Part shown: in pieces, positions 38,022-46,999 of the stretch
Layout of the letters: each line of letters begins with the position of its first letter
How positions within the stretch are numbered: the first letter of the stretch is position 1
Assembly (NCBI GenBank): GCA_009838195.1
Contig: VXSC01000011.1
Location: forward strand, 146,815 to 210,814
DNA from: Rhodothermaceae bacterium
GTDB taxonomy: Bacteria > Bacteroidota > Rhodothermia > Rhodothermales > Bin80
DNA length: 64,000 nt
Direction: 5' to 3'
Notes under the pieces: generated by a model
The model's database searches: none
Told to the model about the DNA's origin: nothing
What the model saw: only the letters and a program-made list of their open reading frames with translations
Position numbers and translations under genes: made by a program

Positions 38022-39368
38022 CTACTTACCAATGCAAAATCTCGAAAAGATTGTCCCCAGTACCGTCTCGTTGGTAATAACACCGGTAATCATTCCCAGT
38101 TCACGCGCGGCAGCACGCAAATCCAATGAAAAAACGTCCGGCGGCTGATTTGCATTCAGTGCCGTTCTCGCACCCAATAGTGCCTGGTGTGCACTCTTAA
38201 GGTGGGTTTTATGCCTTGCATTGATCACCGTTCTGGTTGCGTCAGCATTCCCAAAGCTCTTTGTCGCCTGCTCAAGCAGTGCACGAACCAGAGGCTCCAC
38301 CGCCTTGGGACCATCGATTGCCGCCAACTGCAATCCTATCCTTTTTCCATCCGGGACAAGATCTGCTTTGTTTCCAACCAGGACCACTGGCATGTTGTCC
38401 AGGTTATTCAGTGCAGTTTGATCTTCTTCTAGAAGCCCGCAGGCGAGATCATAGACATAAACCACGATATCTGCCTTGTTGATCATTCGATAAGCACGCT
38501 GAACGCCTTCCTGCTCAATGGAGTCTGTGCTTTTTCGCAGCCCTGCAGTATCCATAAAGCGAAATCGCAATCCTCCAAGTTCAGCATCAACCTCCAGTAC
38601 GTCTCTGGTCGTCCCCGGCTCTTTGCTTACAATTGCCCGGTCTCGACCCGACAGGCTGTTCAGTAAAGTGGACTTCCCTGCATTCGGTCGACCGGCAATT
38701 ACAACCCGAATTCCCTCTCTCACAACGGTCCCAAGGCTTGTTGACTCAAGTAATTCCTGCACCTGTCCCAACGCGTTCTCAATCAGATTGCGGAGCGTGG
38801 TCCGATCTGCAAATTCGACATCCTCATCGGTGAAATCAATTTCGAGTTCCGCCAGTGCGCACAATTCGAGGATTGCGGTCCGCAACGCTTCAAGTCCTTC
38901 TGAATAATACCCTTCATAGGCTGCCAAGGAAACCCTGTGTGCCTGCTCACTGGAGGCATGGATCAAGTCCGCGACTGCTTCTGCCTGGGCAAGATCCATT
39001 TTTCCCGCCAGGAAGGCACGCTGAGTGAACTCGCCCGGCTGTGCCAGTCGGGCACCCTGGTCGACCAGGCTTTGCAGCACCAATGCCGCCACATAGTCCC
39101 CTCCGTGGCAGGTAATCTCCACTACATCCTCCCCGGTTGCGGTACGGGGTTTGCGAAATACCGTCGCCACAACCTGATCTATCCTGGAGCCCTCAGGACT
39201 TTCCCACATGCCAACATGCGCAGTGTGGGACGCAGCCGTCTCAAGGCTCTGCCCCGAAAAACAGGTGGACGCGATTGGACAGGCCTCGGGCCCGGACACA
39301 CGAACTATTGAAAGCGCCGCAAGACCGGGTGCGGTCGCAATCGCCGCAATCGTATCCTGGGCGAGCAT
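38022..39368 (-). CDS. mnmE: tRNA modification GTPase MnmE
   Basis: A 448-residue potassium-activated GTPase that works with MnmG on U34. N-terminal formyl-THF domain ([22 protein letters not shown]), helical region, G domain with GRPNAGKST (about 225-233), DTAG, NKAD, and the catalytic C-terminal FCIGK ending. It is 6 bases after yidC and 7 bases before mnmG, so co-transcribed. Confidence 0.96.
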   Translation of the reverse strand: MLAQDTIAAIATAPGLAALSIVRVSGPEACPIASTCFSGQSLETAASHTAHVGMWESPEGSRIDQVVATVFRKPRTATGEDVVEITCHGGDYVAALVLQSLVDQGARLAQPGEFTQRAFLAGKMDLAQAEAVADLIHASSEQAHRVSLAAYEGYYSEGLEALRTAILELCALAELEIDFTDEDVEFADRTTLRNLIENALGQVQELLESTSLGTVVREGIRVVIAGRPNAGKSTLLNSLSGRDRAIVSKEPGTTRDVLEVDAELGGLRFRFMDTAGLRKSTDSIEQEGVQRAYRMINKADIVVYVYDLACGLLEEDQTALNNLDNMPVVLVGNKADLVPDGKRIGLQLAAIDGPKAVEPLVRALLEQATKSFGNADATRTVINARHKTHLKSAHQALLGARTALNANQPPDVFSLDLRAAARELGMITGVITNETVLGTIFSRFCIGK

Positions 39369-39374
39369 GGTGAA

Positions 39375-41156
39375 TCACTTACGAGCCTTCTTTCCAGAGC
39401 CTTTGACAACTCCTCTTACCGGCTTGATTTTGCTTGATTTTTTGACTGCGGTTTTTTCTGAAGCAGCTTTCTTCTTCATCGATTTATTGATGAACTGCTG
39501 CTGCACCGCCGAAAAAACGTTGAAACAGAAATAATATAAGCTTAGTCCAGATGGCAAACGATTGAAAAACACGAAAATCATCACCGGCATCATATACATA
39601 AAGATTTTTGCCTGCGGCCCGGATGCGGGGGTTGCCTGCATCCGCATCTGCACGATCATGGACAGGCCCATGAGAATCGTGAAGCCTGCAACGAAGTCCC
39701 CATAAAACGGAATTGCAAATGGCAGATTCAAGATTACATCCGGAGCGGACAGGTCGGGAGCCCAGAGAAAGCCCTGCTGTCGAATTTCGATGGATTGCTG
39801 CAAAAACTGCCACAGAGCAATGATGATTGGGTACTGCAACAGCATCGGCAAACAGGCTCCCAGAGGATTGGTGCCGGACTCGCGATACATCTTGATGGTC
39901 GCCTCCTGCTGCTTTTGCGGATTGTCAGGATATTTTTCCTTGATCTCCTGCATTTTGGGTTGCAGTTCCCGCATTTTCGCCATACTCTTGTAAGAGCTGA
40001 GCGTCAACGGAAGCAGAACCACCTTGATCAACAAGCAAAAGACGATGATCACCAGACCATAACTTTCAATGATGCTGCTCAGGAATCCGAATACTGGAAT
40101 AAACACCGCGATTGCGAGCGGCCTTGTCATCCACTCAAAAGCATCCCAGCCATAGTCTACCATCCCGTAGACCCCGTCATAGCGACTGATCTTGCGGTAT
40201 TCAAGCGGACCCAGATAGATTCGGTAGGTATCTGGAGCTTCATCCGGGGGACCAACAAACAGGCTAGCACGAAAATCGACAGTTACCTCCGGGTCGTCAA
40301 CTTCTCCGAGACGCTCACCGAGCAGCTCCGCCTCTCTTGCCGGGTCATCGGCCAGGACCACCGCACCGAAATACTTATTCTTCACCCCGACCCAGGACAC
40401 ATTGCCCCGCAGCGTCCGATCCGCGACCTGGTCTCTCTGTAGGTTAATTCCCTCCACATCATTCCCACTTCGGGCATATGCACCGACCTTATTGACTTCT
40501 TCTTTTCGATAATCCACATCTTCACTGAACGGGATGGCACCATTCCAGACCAGCTCATACCCTTCCGCCGTCTGGAATCCAGCTGCGTTGAAATGAGCGA
40601 CTTCCAGACCGACCTCGTAGTCACCGGGAGTGAACGTGTACGTCAACCGCAGACGGCCGCTACCAATTGCAGCTTCAAATACCACGGTAGCTGGACTTTG
40701 GACTGCATTGATTGTATCGGTTGAATCATGCTGCGTAAACAGTATGGTTCGTGTATCAATGTTGCGCGCCCCTGGCGACTGAAATCCCACACTGATCGCC
40801 CCGGGACTGGTGCTGTCTATCAGTTGAACCCGGCTGACCTGATCGTACTTGAAATACTCTTTGAGTTCAAAACTCTTCAGGGTTGCCCCCAAATCCGAGA
40901 GTCGAGCAGTATACAGATCAGTTTCTACTGTTATTTCGCGTGCTGTCTGTGCAGGAGTCGCAGTAGCTGGAACATTTGCCAAATCCGGCACGACCTGTTC
41001 CTCTTGGCTTCCATTTGGCGGCTGCGTCACCTCCTCCATCGGTTGCTCCGTTACCTCCTCTACCGGTTCTGGAGGCGGTGGGGAGGGCATCATCATCATC
41101 CACACGATCATGATCGCCGTGATCAGCACGACTGCGATTATCGTATCTCGGTCCAC
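39375..41156 (-). CDS. yidC: Membrane protein insertase YidC
   Basis: A 593-residue insertase of the long Gram-negative type, starting with GTG at 41156. First span at about 5-22, a Pro/Glu/Gln-rich linker, the periplasmic P1 domain (about 65-350), and the five-span insertase core (about 365-560; LTLSSYKSMAKMRELQPKMQ cytoplasmic loop, NPLGACLPMLLQYPIIIALW). A basic Lys-rich tail (KKKAASEKTAVKKSS..KKARK) probably contacts the ribosome. It begins 3 bases after the rnpA stop. Confidence 0.95.
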   Translation of the reverse strand: MDRDTIIAVVLITAIMIVWMMMMPSPPPPEPVEEVTEQPMEEVTQPPNGSQEEQVVPDLANVPATATPAQTAREITVETDLYTARLSDLGATLKSFELKEYFKYDQVSRVQLIDSTSPGAISVGFQSPGARNIDTRTILFTQHDSTDTINAVQSPATVVFEAAIGSGRLRLTYTFTPGDYEVGLEVAHFNAAGFQTAEGYELVWNGAIPFSEDVDYRKEEVNKVGAYARSGNDVEGINLQRDQVADRTLRGNVSWVGVKNKYFGAVVLADDPAREAELLGERLGEVDDPEVTVDFRASLFVGPPDEAPDTYRIYLGPLEYRKISRYDGVYGMVDYGWDAFEWMTRPLAIAVFIPVFGFLSSIIESYGLVIIVFCLLIKVVLLPLTLSSYKSMAKMRELQPKMQEIKEKYPDNPQKQQEATIKMYRESGTNPLGACLPMLLQYPIIIALWQFLQQSIEIRQQGFLWAPDLSAPDVILNLPFAIPFYGDFVAGFTILMGLSMIVQMRMQATPASGPQAKIFMYMMPVMIFVFFNRLPSGLSLYYFCFNVFSAVQQQFINKSMKKKAASEKTAVKKSSKIKPVRGVVKGSGKKARK

Positions 41157-41159
41157 GAG

Positions 41160-41570
41160 TTAGTCTCCCTTATTTAATGATTGATGCAGTAGGTGCATCG
41201 CCTGTAAGAGGTCCTGGGAAAGTCTATGGTTGCGGTCGGGACTGCGTCGGAGGACCATTAATGCGAGCGTCTCTGCCGCGGGGAGGGTCTCAAGCCCCAC
41301 AAGATTCTGATTCCTGCGCCAGGTTTCCCGCATCTGGCGTTTAATCTGATTGCGCTGCACTGCATTCCTGCACCGGCCAGGAGCGAAGCCAACCTGTATG
41401 GGCGCATCGGTCCCTGTCGCGCTGCGAGGAACAAAACGATATAGGATTCGGATACTCCCTGCCACCAAAGACTTAGTGTCGGAGGCGGACCGCTCAAAAA
41501 GTGGCGCAATCAACCGCCGACGCTTCAGTCGCATCGAACGCGGAAACCGCTGCTCAGCAACCGTTGTCAT
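41160..41570 (-). CDS. rnpA: Ribonuclease P protein component
   Basis: A 136-residue basic protein. The RNR motif is RNAVQRNQIKRQMRE and the LKRRRLIAPLF opening is typical. An internal ATG at 41534 would give the more usual N-terminus (MRLKRRRL), so the first 12 residues are uncertain. It binds the RNase P RNA for tRNA 5' processing. It is 3 bases after rpmH and 3 bases before yidC; no yidD gene is present between them. Confidence 0.9.
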   Translation of the reverse strand: MTTVAEQRFPRSMRLKRRRLIAPLFERSASDTKSLVAGSIRILYRFVPRSATGTDAPIQVGFAPGRCRNAVQRNQIKRQMRETWRRNQNLVGLETLPAAETLALMVLRRSPDRNHRLSQDLLQAMHLLHQSLNKGD

Positions 41571-41573
41571 AAA

Positions 41574-41729
41574 TTACTTGCCAACGTAACGATCGCTTAC
41601 TGAAAGACTCTTGCGCCCTTTCCGACGGCGTCTTGCCAACACATTGCGGCCATCCTTGTCTGCCATTCTCGAACGAAACCCGTGTTTGTTACGGCGTTTT
41701 CGACGACTTGGTTGGTATGTGCGTTTCAT
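41574..41729 (-). CDS. rpmH: 50S ribosomal protein L34
   Basis: A 51-residue ribosomal protein. It reads [18 protein letters not shown] and continues [32 protein letters not shown], with a short C-terminal extension ending DRYVGK. It heads the conserved rpmH-rnpA-yidC-mnmE-mnmG-rsmG run. Confidence 0.97.
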   Translation of the reverse strand: MKRTYQPSRRKRRNKHGFRSRMADKDGRNVLARRRRKGRKSLSVSDRYVGK

Positions 41730-41814
41730 GGAACTCTATTTATTCATATCAGATGAATGAGGCCGCAGAATCTTGTCAGTTCAACGCCTGACTCACTATT
41801 CCACGACCTCACAT

Positions 41815-41845
41815 TTTGCCTTTAACGCACCTTGTGAGTATTTTG
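41815..41845 (+). promoter_or_regulatory. Candidate Bacteroidota-type promoter of the tRNA pair
   Basis: TTTG at 41815-41818, then 20 bases, then TATTTTG at 41839-41845, which fits the Bacteroidota -33/-7 pattern. It would place the start about 3 bases before the tRNA-Gly gene. Spacing equals that of the candidate at 12967-12997. Confidence 0.45.
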
Positions 41846-41854
41846 CTTCTTTTT

Positions 41855-41927
41855 GCGGGAATAGCTCAATCGGTAGAGCGTCAGCTTCCCAAGCTGAAGG
41901 TCGCGGGTTCGATTCCCGTTTCCCGCT
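41855..41927 (+). tRNA. tRNA-Gly (anticodon CCC)
   Basis: A complete cloverleaf: acceptor GCGGGAA pairs with TTCCCGC, D arm GCTC..GAGC, anticodon stem TCAGC/GCTGA with loop TTCCCAA, T arm GCGGG/CCCGT with TTCGATT. The discriminator base is T; no CCA is encoded. Confidence 0.96.
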
Positions 41928-41931
41928 CTCC

Positions 41932-42006
41932 GGGCGGTTAGCTCAGTTGGTTTAGAGCGCCTGCCTTACAAGCAGGAGGCCGGGGGTTCAAATCCCTCAC
42001 CGCCCA
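41932..42006 (+). tRNA. tRNA-Val (anticodon TAC)
   Basis: Acceptor GGGCGGT pairs with ACCGCCC, D arm GCTC..GAGC, anticodon stem CCTGC/GCAGG with loop CTTACAA, T loop TTCAAAT. No CCA is encoded. It is 4 bases after tRNA-Gly and probably on the same transcript. Confidence 0.96.
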
Positions 42007-42085
42007 CATTCGTTGATTTTGCGCCTAGGGCTGCCGTGCTTGCCGCTCTGGTACAATAGCCTTTTTCCCTACCAAGAGATTCGAA

Positions 42086-42622
42086 ATGAAAAATTTGTTT
42101 TTGATCACAGTCGCTCTTACTCTCTCCTTTTCGGTGCAGTCGGTAACTCTCGCTCAGATATTTGATGATGTTCTGTCCGAGCCGGAAAGCGTTCAACAGG
42201 TTGCGGACATCGCGTTATTGGGCGATAGTAATGTCGTTATTGAGCTATTGGATGGGGAGGAAATTGTCCACAAGTTTTCTCTGGCTGGCCCCGACGTACA
42301 GGTTGCAAGCGGAGCAGGGTTTATTTTCAAGGTCAATGATCTGAATTCGCCGACAGTTGGTGGGTTAGTTGGGGGCGAGGAAGTCTCCTTTGCTGGAGAC
42401 TTGCAACTCATTACCATGCCACTTGACCCTGGCACGTCCCCCATCACCCATACCCGTGTGACTGCACTCAACGCGCTTGTCGAAATCCGAACCGAAACGG
42501 CTGTGGAAACGCTTGAATGGGGGCCTATCGTTATCCCCCAAAAAGAAGACAGACCTCTCAACCAAAGGGCGGACTATATCAGGGCAGTACAGGAAAAAGT
42601 GCGGATTCGCAGGGGGCAATAG
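42086..42622 (+). CDS. Secreted protein of unknown function
   Basis: A 178-residue protein with a clear signal peptide (MKNLFLITVALTLSFSVQSVTLAQ). The rest has alternating hydrophobic segments and Gly/Val-rich turns suggesting a small beta-sandwich (VVIELLDGEEIVHKFSLAG, VASGAGFIFKVND, VGGEEVSFAGDLQLI), then a charged tail. No family was recognised. It follows the tRNA pair and precedes the McrBC genes; there is no sign that it belongs to either. Confidence 0.7.
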   Translation: MKNLFLITVALTLSFSVQSVTLAQIFDDVLSEPESVQQVADIALLGDSNVVIELLDGEEIVHKFSLAGPDVQVASGAGFIFKVNDLNSPTVGGLVGGEEVSFAGDLQLITMPLDPGTSPITHTRVTALNALVEIRTETAVETLEWGPIVIPQKEDRPLNQRADYIRAVQEKVRIRRGQ

Positions 42623-42729
42623 CCCGGGTAGTAACCGCGGAATTCACCGGCAAGACCCTTGAAGCCTTGCTGTTCCCGGCAAGTTGCTTCTTTTGATTGT
42701 CCCCAGAACGAAAACTGCTGTGGATATGT

Positions 42730-42737
42730 TAATTTTG
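42730..42737 (+). promoter_or_regulatory. Possible -7 promoter element before mcrB
   Basis: TAATTTTG is an exact match to the Bacteroidota -7 consensus TAnnTTTG and lies 38 bases before the mcrB ATG. No TTTG stands 20 bases upstream, so the call is weak. Confidence 0.25.
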
Positions 42738-42774
42738 CGGGCACTAGATGTGATCAAGCTGAAGTCGATTTAAT

Positions 42775-44982
42775 ATGCCCAAACTACCCCTAGATCACCC
42801 CCTTCTCCGTGCAGCCAACCGTTGGCGGGATCGCTGCCTACAAGATGGTGGATCCGTCCTCACCGATGCGCGTCTGTGGACCTCGAAAAATATCGGACAT
42901 CTTGTCAAGTATTACGTGGGAAACTTAGACGAAGGAAAAGGGACCTTCCTTGAAAAGTTAGAGAACCAATTGGCTCCCGCGCCCAGAACCGCGAAACAAC
43001 TGGCGGCAGAAATGTTCTGGGTAATGTATCTGTTCCCAATACCTGGTTCAATGCGACCCGAAACGAAGCTTCAGCACATTCACCAGATCTGGAAATGGTC
43101 AGGGGAGAATTTTCCCGATGCTCCGTTTGATGTTGAGGAGACCCTTCGCTCAGGCGCTGGGCATCCCGGCCAAGCTTACCACTCAGGTAGATGGCGAGAA
43201 CTGCTCTTTTTCGTCCAAATGATACAGGCGTGGTCACGGCTGAAACCATTGCGACGCAAGGAGCTACTTGCAGACCCTTGGGGTTTTGCGGAATGGTTAG
43301 ATGGGCAGGATGGGGCGGAGAGTCGGCAACTTCGCCATATCCTTTTGTACCTGTTGTTTCCCAACGACTTCATTCCTTCTTCAACGACCTCCCAGAAGTG
43401 GGACATCGTAAGTTATTCCCTGATAGAGCTCGGGGAAGACTGGGCGGGATTCGACTACACGAATCTGATTGTCCTTGATCAGAAGCTGTCCTACATCCGG
43501 GAAAAGCTCCACGAGCAAGGTGCCCCTAAGGACTTCGATTTTCACGACGAACCTTATCTGAAATTCTGGCGTCCACCTAAAAAAGATCTTGTCCAGTGGT
43601 ATCAGGAAAAATTCGGGGATGCTAAGGTATGGGTCCTGGGGGCAAGCCACCTTGCAGAGTATTGGGGTGAGTTCCAAGAAAAGGGAATCATTGCTCTCGG
43701 ATGGGCTGAACTCGGTAACCTCTTGGCTTATGACGACAAAGAGGCTATATACAAAAAACAGAGGGAACTCTTTGGCAAGAAAAATCCCACAATGGATACT
43801 CATGCCTGTTACCAGTTTGCTCGAGAGATGCAAGCTGGCGATCATGTGTTATTCAAGGAGCACTATGGGTTGATATTGGGGCATGGTATCATCGAATCCG
43901 ACTACAAGTTCGACGAAAATAATCCTAGTTTTCGACATTTACGCCGTGTCAACTGGAAGAAATTTGGTCGCTGGGAACTTCCCGCGCCGCGCCAAATTGC
44001 CAGCAAGAGGCTCACTAATTTTAGTTCCAGTCCTTACAGGCAATGGCTTCGGGCTGTTTTCCGGTTAATAGATGAGACGGAGGAGCCTCCCTCAGCTCCT
44101 CCGTTCCTTCGAGATGAAGCCTTGGAAGGCCTCTTCCTTTCCGGAGAAGATTTCGACCGTATCATTGATGCCTTGAACCGCAAGAAAAATATTATACTTG
44201 AGGGGCCTCCTGGAGTCGGGAAGACCTTCATTGCCAAGCGTCTGGCCTATCTGATAATTGGATTTTTGGCACCAAAGAGGGTGAGGATGATCCAATTCCA
44301 CCAGAGCTACGCGTACGAAGATTTTATCCAAGGTTATCGTCCGAGCGAAAAAGGAGGCTTTGAACGCCGCGACGGAGTGTTCTTCTCTTTCTGCCGCGAA
44401 GCCGCAGCCAACCCTGATAAACGTTACGTATTCATCATTGACGAGGTGAACCGCGGGAATCTCAGTAAGATCTTCGGTGAGTTGATGATGCTCATTGAAG
44501 CCGACAAGCGGGGGCCCGATTACGCCGTTGATCTTACCTACTCGCACGAAGAGGAACGTTTTCATGTTCCAGCAAACCTCTACTTGGTCGGTATGATGAA
44601 CACGGCTGATCGATCTCTAGCAATGGTGGACTACGCTCTGAGAAGGCGATTCTCATTTATTCGCCTTCCCCCTGCCTTCGGGACCGAACTGTTCGAAAAT
44701 TATCTTCTAAATGATATGGGTGTTCCCGAAGATCTGGTCAAAAAGATCAATGACCGATTTTCAGTTCTGAATGAAGAAATTCGCTCAGACCACGCAAATC
44801 TTGGCATCGGCTTTGAGATCGGTCACAGTTATTTCTGTTCAAGCACCCGAGACGAAGAAGAATTCGACGAATCCTGGTACGAAGCGATTATCCGACAGGA
44901 AATCGAACCTCTAATTCGGGAATATTGGTTTGATAAGCCAAAAAATTTCGTAGATGAGAAAGTCAATACGTTACTGGAGTGA
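42775..44982 (+). CDS. McrB-type AAA+ GTPase with EVE-like reader domain
   Basis: A 735-residue motor subunit of a modification-dependent (type IV) restriction system. Residues 1-270 are a helical region not recognised. Residues about 272-405 look like an EVE/PUA-fold module (KVWVLGASHLAEYW, GIIALGWAELGNLLAY, AGDHVLFKEHYGLILGHGII, HLRRVNWKKFGRWELP), which in related proteins flips out and reads modified bases. The AAA+ domain has Walker A GPPGVGKT near 478, Walker B FIIDEVNRGN near 560 and the McrB-specific MNTADRS near 608. It overlaps mcrC by 29 bases. The reader differs from the DUF3578 domain of E. coli McrB, so the recognised modification is unknown. Confidence 0.88.
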   Translation: MPKLPLDHPLLRAANRWRDRCLQDGGSVLTDARLWTSKNIGHLVKYYVGNLDEGKGTFLEKLENQLAPAPRTAKQLAAEMFWVMYLFPIPGSMRPETKLQHIHQIWKWSGENFPDAPFDVEETLRSGAGHPGQAYHSGRWRELLFFVQMIQAWSRLKPLRRKELLADPWGFAEWLDGQDGAESRQLRHILLYLLFPNDFIPSSTTSQKWDIVSYSLIELGEDWAGFDYTNLIVLDQKLSYIREKLHEQGAPKDFDFHDEPYLKFWRPPKKDLVQWYQEKFGDAKVWVLGASHLAEYWGEFQEKGIIALGWAELGNLLAYDDKEAIYKKQRELFGKKNPTMDTHACYQFAREMQAGDHVLFKEHYGLILGHGIIESDYKFDENNPSFRHLRRVNWKKFGRWELPAPRQIASKRLTNFSSSPYRQWLRAVFRLIDETEEPPSAPPFLRDEALEGLFLSGEDFDRIIDALNRKKNIILEGPPGVGKTFIAKRLAYLIIGFLAPKRVRMIQFHQSYAYEDFIQGYRPSEKGGFERRDGVFFSFCREAAANPDKRYVFIIDEVNRGNLSKIFGELMMLIEADKRGPDYAVDLTYSHEEERFHVPANLYLVGMMNTADRSLAMVDYALRRRFSFIRLPPAFGTELFENYLLNDMGVPEDLVKKINDRFSVLNEEIRSDHANLGIGFEIGHSYFCSSTRDEEEFDESWYEAIIRQEIEPLIREYWFDKPKNFVDEKVNTLLE

Positions 44983-46084
44983 CGTTCCCGTCCTCAACAT
45001 CTACTATCTCTTGTGCTACGCTTGGGATCGTATCGGGGAGGGGAGAACAGTTGATATAGAATCCGAAACTTTCGACGGACCGGTTGACTTATTTGCCAAA
45101 GTTTTAAATGATGGCGTCTCCCGTATCATCTCCCGCGGGTTGGATCGTGACTATTTGGCAGTCCATGAGGACATCCGAGGAATCAAAGGCAAACTTGATC
45201 TTGCAACCACTTTGAAGCGGAACCTACTTCTGAACGGCAAGGCTCACTGCTCCTTTGACGAATTCAGCTACGACGTGCCTCAAAATCAAATTCTCAAGGC
45301 AACTCTTCGTAGCCTGACACAGGTTGACTCTCTGAACGAGAAGCAAAAACGGCGGAGTGAACGCTTGTATCGGAAGCTGGGTGCTATCTCTGATGTCCGG
45401 CTCACTGCGAAGATGTTTCATACAGTCCGAATCCACCGCAACAACCGGTTCTACCGCTTCCTTTTACACATCTGCCACATCATCCACGAGAATCTTTTAA
45501 TAAATGAAGCAAAAGGAACCGTCCAATTCCGTGATTTTCGTGAGGACGCTCAGACAATGGGAACTGTGTTTGAACAATTTGTGAGAAATTTCTGCCAGCG
45601 AGAGACGAGTTACCGAGTGAGAGCACCAAAAATCAATTGGTTTGAGGCAAAAGGAAAGGACAGTGCTCTACAGCATCTCCCCCAGATGCAGACTGATATC
45701 GTATTGCGGTCACCCGAACGCACGATTATCGTAGACACCAAGTTTTATAGCACTCCGTTGACTACGAGATATGAGGTTGAGCGAATGAGATCAAATAATC
45801 TCTACCAGATCTTTACCTATGTGACGAACTGGTCCTTGGCTAACTCATCTAGCGACACCGCACTGGAGGGATGGCTCCTCTACGCGGCGATTGATGATGT
45901 ATTTGATTACCGCTTTGAAGTTGGGAAACAGCAGATACGTGTGTGTTCGCTTGATCTATCGCAGGAATGGAAAGATATAGAGGAGGATCTATTGGTGTTG
46001 GTCGGGGAGAAAAACCGAAATGGCACTCCCCGCGAAATAGGGGTACCCCTTCACTCGGAAATGAATACCTTGTCCGAGCAGTGA
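44954..46084 (+). CDS. mcrC: McrC-type nuclease subunit
   Basis: A 376-residue partner of McrB. The N-terminal half is the McrC beta/alpha stalk that enters the McrB ring (VLNIYYLLCYAWDRIGEG, LAVHEDIRGIKGKLDL), and the C-terminal half is a PD-(D/E)xK nuclease with QTDIVL and IIVDTKFYS (about 247-266) as the Asp and Asp-x-Lys. It begins inside mcrB (29-base overlap). The frame continues beyond the TGA into a cysteine-rich stretch (see the small ORF). Confidence 0.9.
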   Translation: MRKSIRYWSDVPVLNIYYLLCYAWDRIGEGRTVDIESETFDGPVDLFAKVLNDGVSRIISRGLDRDYLAVHEDIRGIKGKLDLATTLKRNLLLNGKAHCSFDEFSYDVPQNQILKATLRSLTQVDSLNEKQKRRSERLYRKLGAISDVRLTAKMFHTVRIHRNNRFYRFLLHICHIIHENLLINEAKGTVQFRDFREDAQTMGTVFEQFVRNFCQRETSYRVRAPKINWFEAKGKDSALQHLPQMQTDIVLRSPERTIIVDTKFYSTPLTTRYEVERMRSNNLYQIFTYVTNWSLANSSSDTALEGWLLYAAIDDVFDYRFEVGKQQIRVCSLDLSQEWKDIEEDLLVLVGEKNRNGTPREIGVPLHSEMNTLSEQ

Positions 46085-46168
46085 CTTGAAACCATCTCTA
46101 GCCCCGCGTCAAAACCATCGTGCCATCCAGAATGTGCCTGTCACGACGGGTATACTCTACGGGAAGCC

Positions 46169-46327
46169 ATGCCGAATTGTGAAAGTTGTGGATGTCCTTA
46201 TGTCTTGTGCGAGTGCCACAAATGGCAGCCACCGCTGAATCCAACTCCTAGCCAACAGAAAGCTATCGAAAATCTTGAAGGTCGGACGCAATTGCCTAGC
46301 TACATGTGTGTAGGGGCAATCTCGTAG
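46169..46327 (+). CDS. Small cysteine-rich ORF in frame with mcrC
   Basis: A 52-codon frame beginning MPNCESCGCPYVLCECH, in the same frame as mcrC and open back to the mcrC stop codon. With the preceding stretch (CHPECACHDG) there are nine Cys and three His in about 35 codons, resembling a zinc-binding knuckle. It may be a small separate protein, a fragment left by a stop mutation in a longer McrC, or chance. Confidence 0.25.
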   Translation: MPNCESCGCPYVLCECHKWQPPLNPTPSQQKAIENLEGRTQLPSYMCVGAIS

Positions 46328-46678
46328 ACTATCCGGCGCAATATGTCCCAATGAAGCCTATTCCTGGCAATACAGGTCTAGCGAAGTGACGGTGTACATC
46401 CAAACAGATAGGTGCATGGGTAGAACATTTCAACCGAAAACTGGGCTTGCATCATACCGAGATCTCCCAAGATGGAGAAAGAAAGGACACCATTTATATC
46501 TGAGTATCCGGTGACAGATCCGGGTTTCTTGTGCAACACCATAAGATCTCTCCCGAATAAATGCAGCGCGCGTTCGAGTTGAGTATGGAGGCCCTTGATC
46601 TGGCAATCTGACAGCACTATTTGGCGAATGTGGAGGAAGTACTGGAAGAGATAGCCATTGAAAACATCATCAACGGGA
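46328..46678. other. Gap without recognisable gene
   Basis: About 350 bases. Frames are short. A plus-strand run at 46561-46698 reads as helical peptide (MQRAFELSMEALDLAI, stop, then VEEVLEEIAIENIINGII), interrupted by one stop, and may be a decayed gene end. No family assigned. Confidence 0.3.
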
Positions 46679-46999
46679 TCATTGTGGATCTGATCTGATA
46701 TTCAGTCGATCAGGTTGTTCGGCCTCGCAGAATTTGTGGAAGCTCCACTGACACAACGTATTTCGTGCGTGTCTGGAGCCATGATTCAGGGCGATAAAGA
46801 ATGCCAGAAGAAGAATTCCGTACTTAATAAGAGCCTTAATGTACTTGGGTAAAGGTTTGTACTCATCTTCATAAACTGCGGTAGGCCAAGGCCTGGGCGG
46901 GGCCAACTCGTCTGTTCCGGTTTCTTTAGGCGCTTCGGGCAAGGCCTCTTTACGAAATTCCTCAACCTTATTCGGTGTTTGAGGTGACTTTTCAGACAT
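46679..46999 (-). CDS. Small membrane protein, candidate PanT toxin
   Basis: A 106-residue protein with a charged N-terminal half (MSEKSPQTPNKVEEFRKEA.., Pro-rich EYKPLPKY) and one membrane span (about 60-77, IKYGILLLAFFIALNHG) with a short polar tail. Its ATG lies inside the end of the Panacea-domain gene (8-base overlap), so the two are translationally coupled. Panacea antitoxins are known to pair with unrelated small toxins, including membrane-acting ones. The assignment as the toxin of this pair rests on position and size, not on homology. Confidence 0.45.
   Translation of the reverse strand: MSEKSPQTPNKVEEFRKEALPEAPKETGTDELAPPRPWPTAVYEDEYKPLPKYIKALIKYGILLLAFFIALNHGSRHARNTLCQWSFHKFCEAEQPDRLNIRSDPQ

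Noticed and set aside
42711..42735. TGTGGATAT, one mismatch from a DnaA box, before mcrB
   Set aside because: A single isolated near-match far from dnaA is expected by chance.
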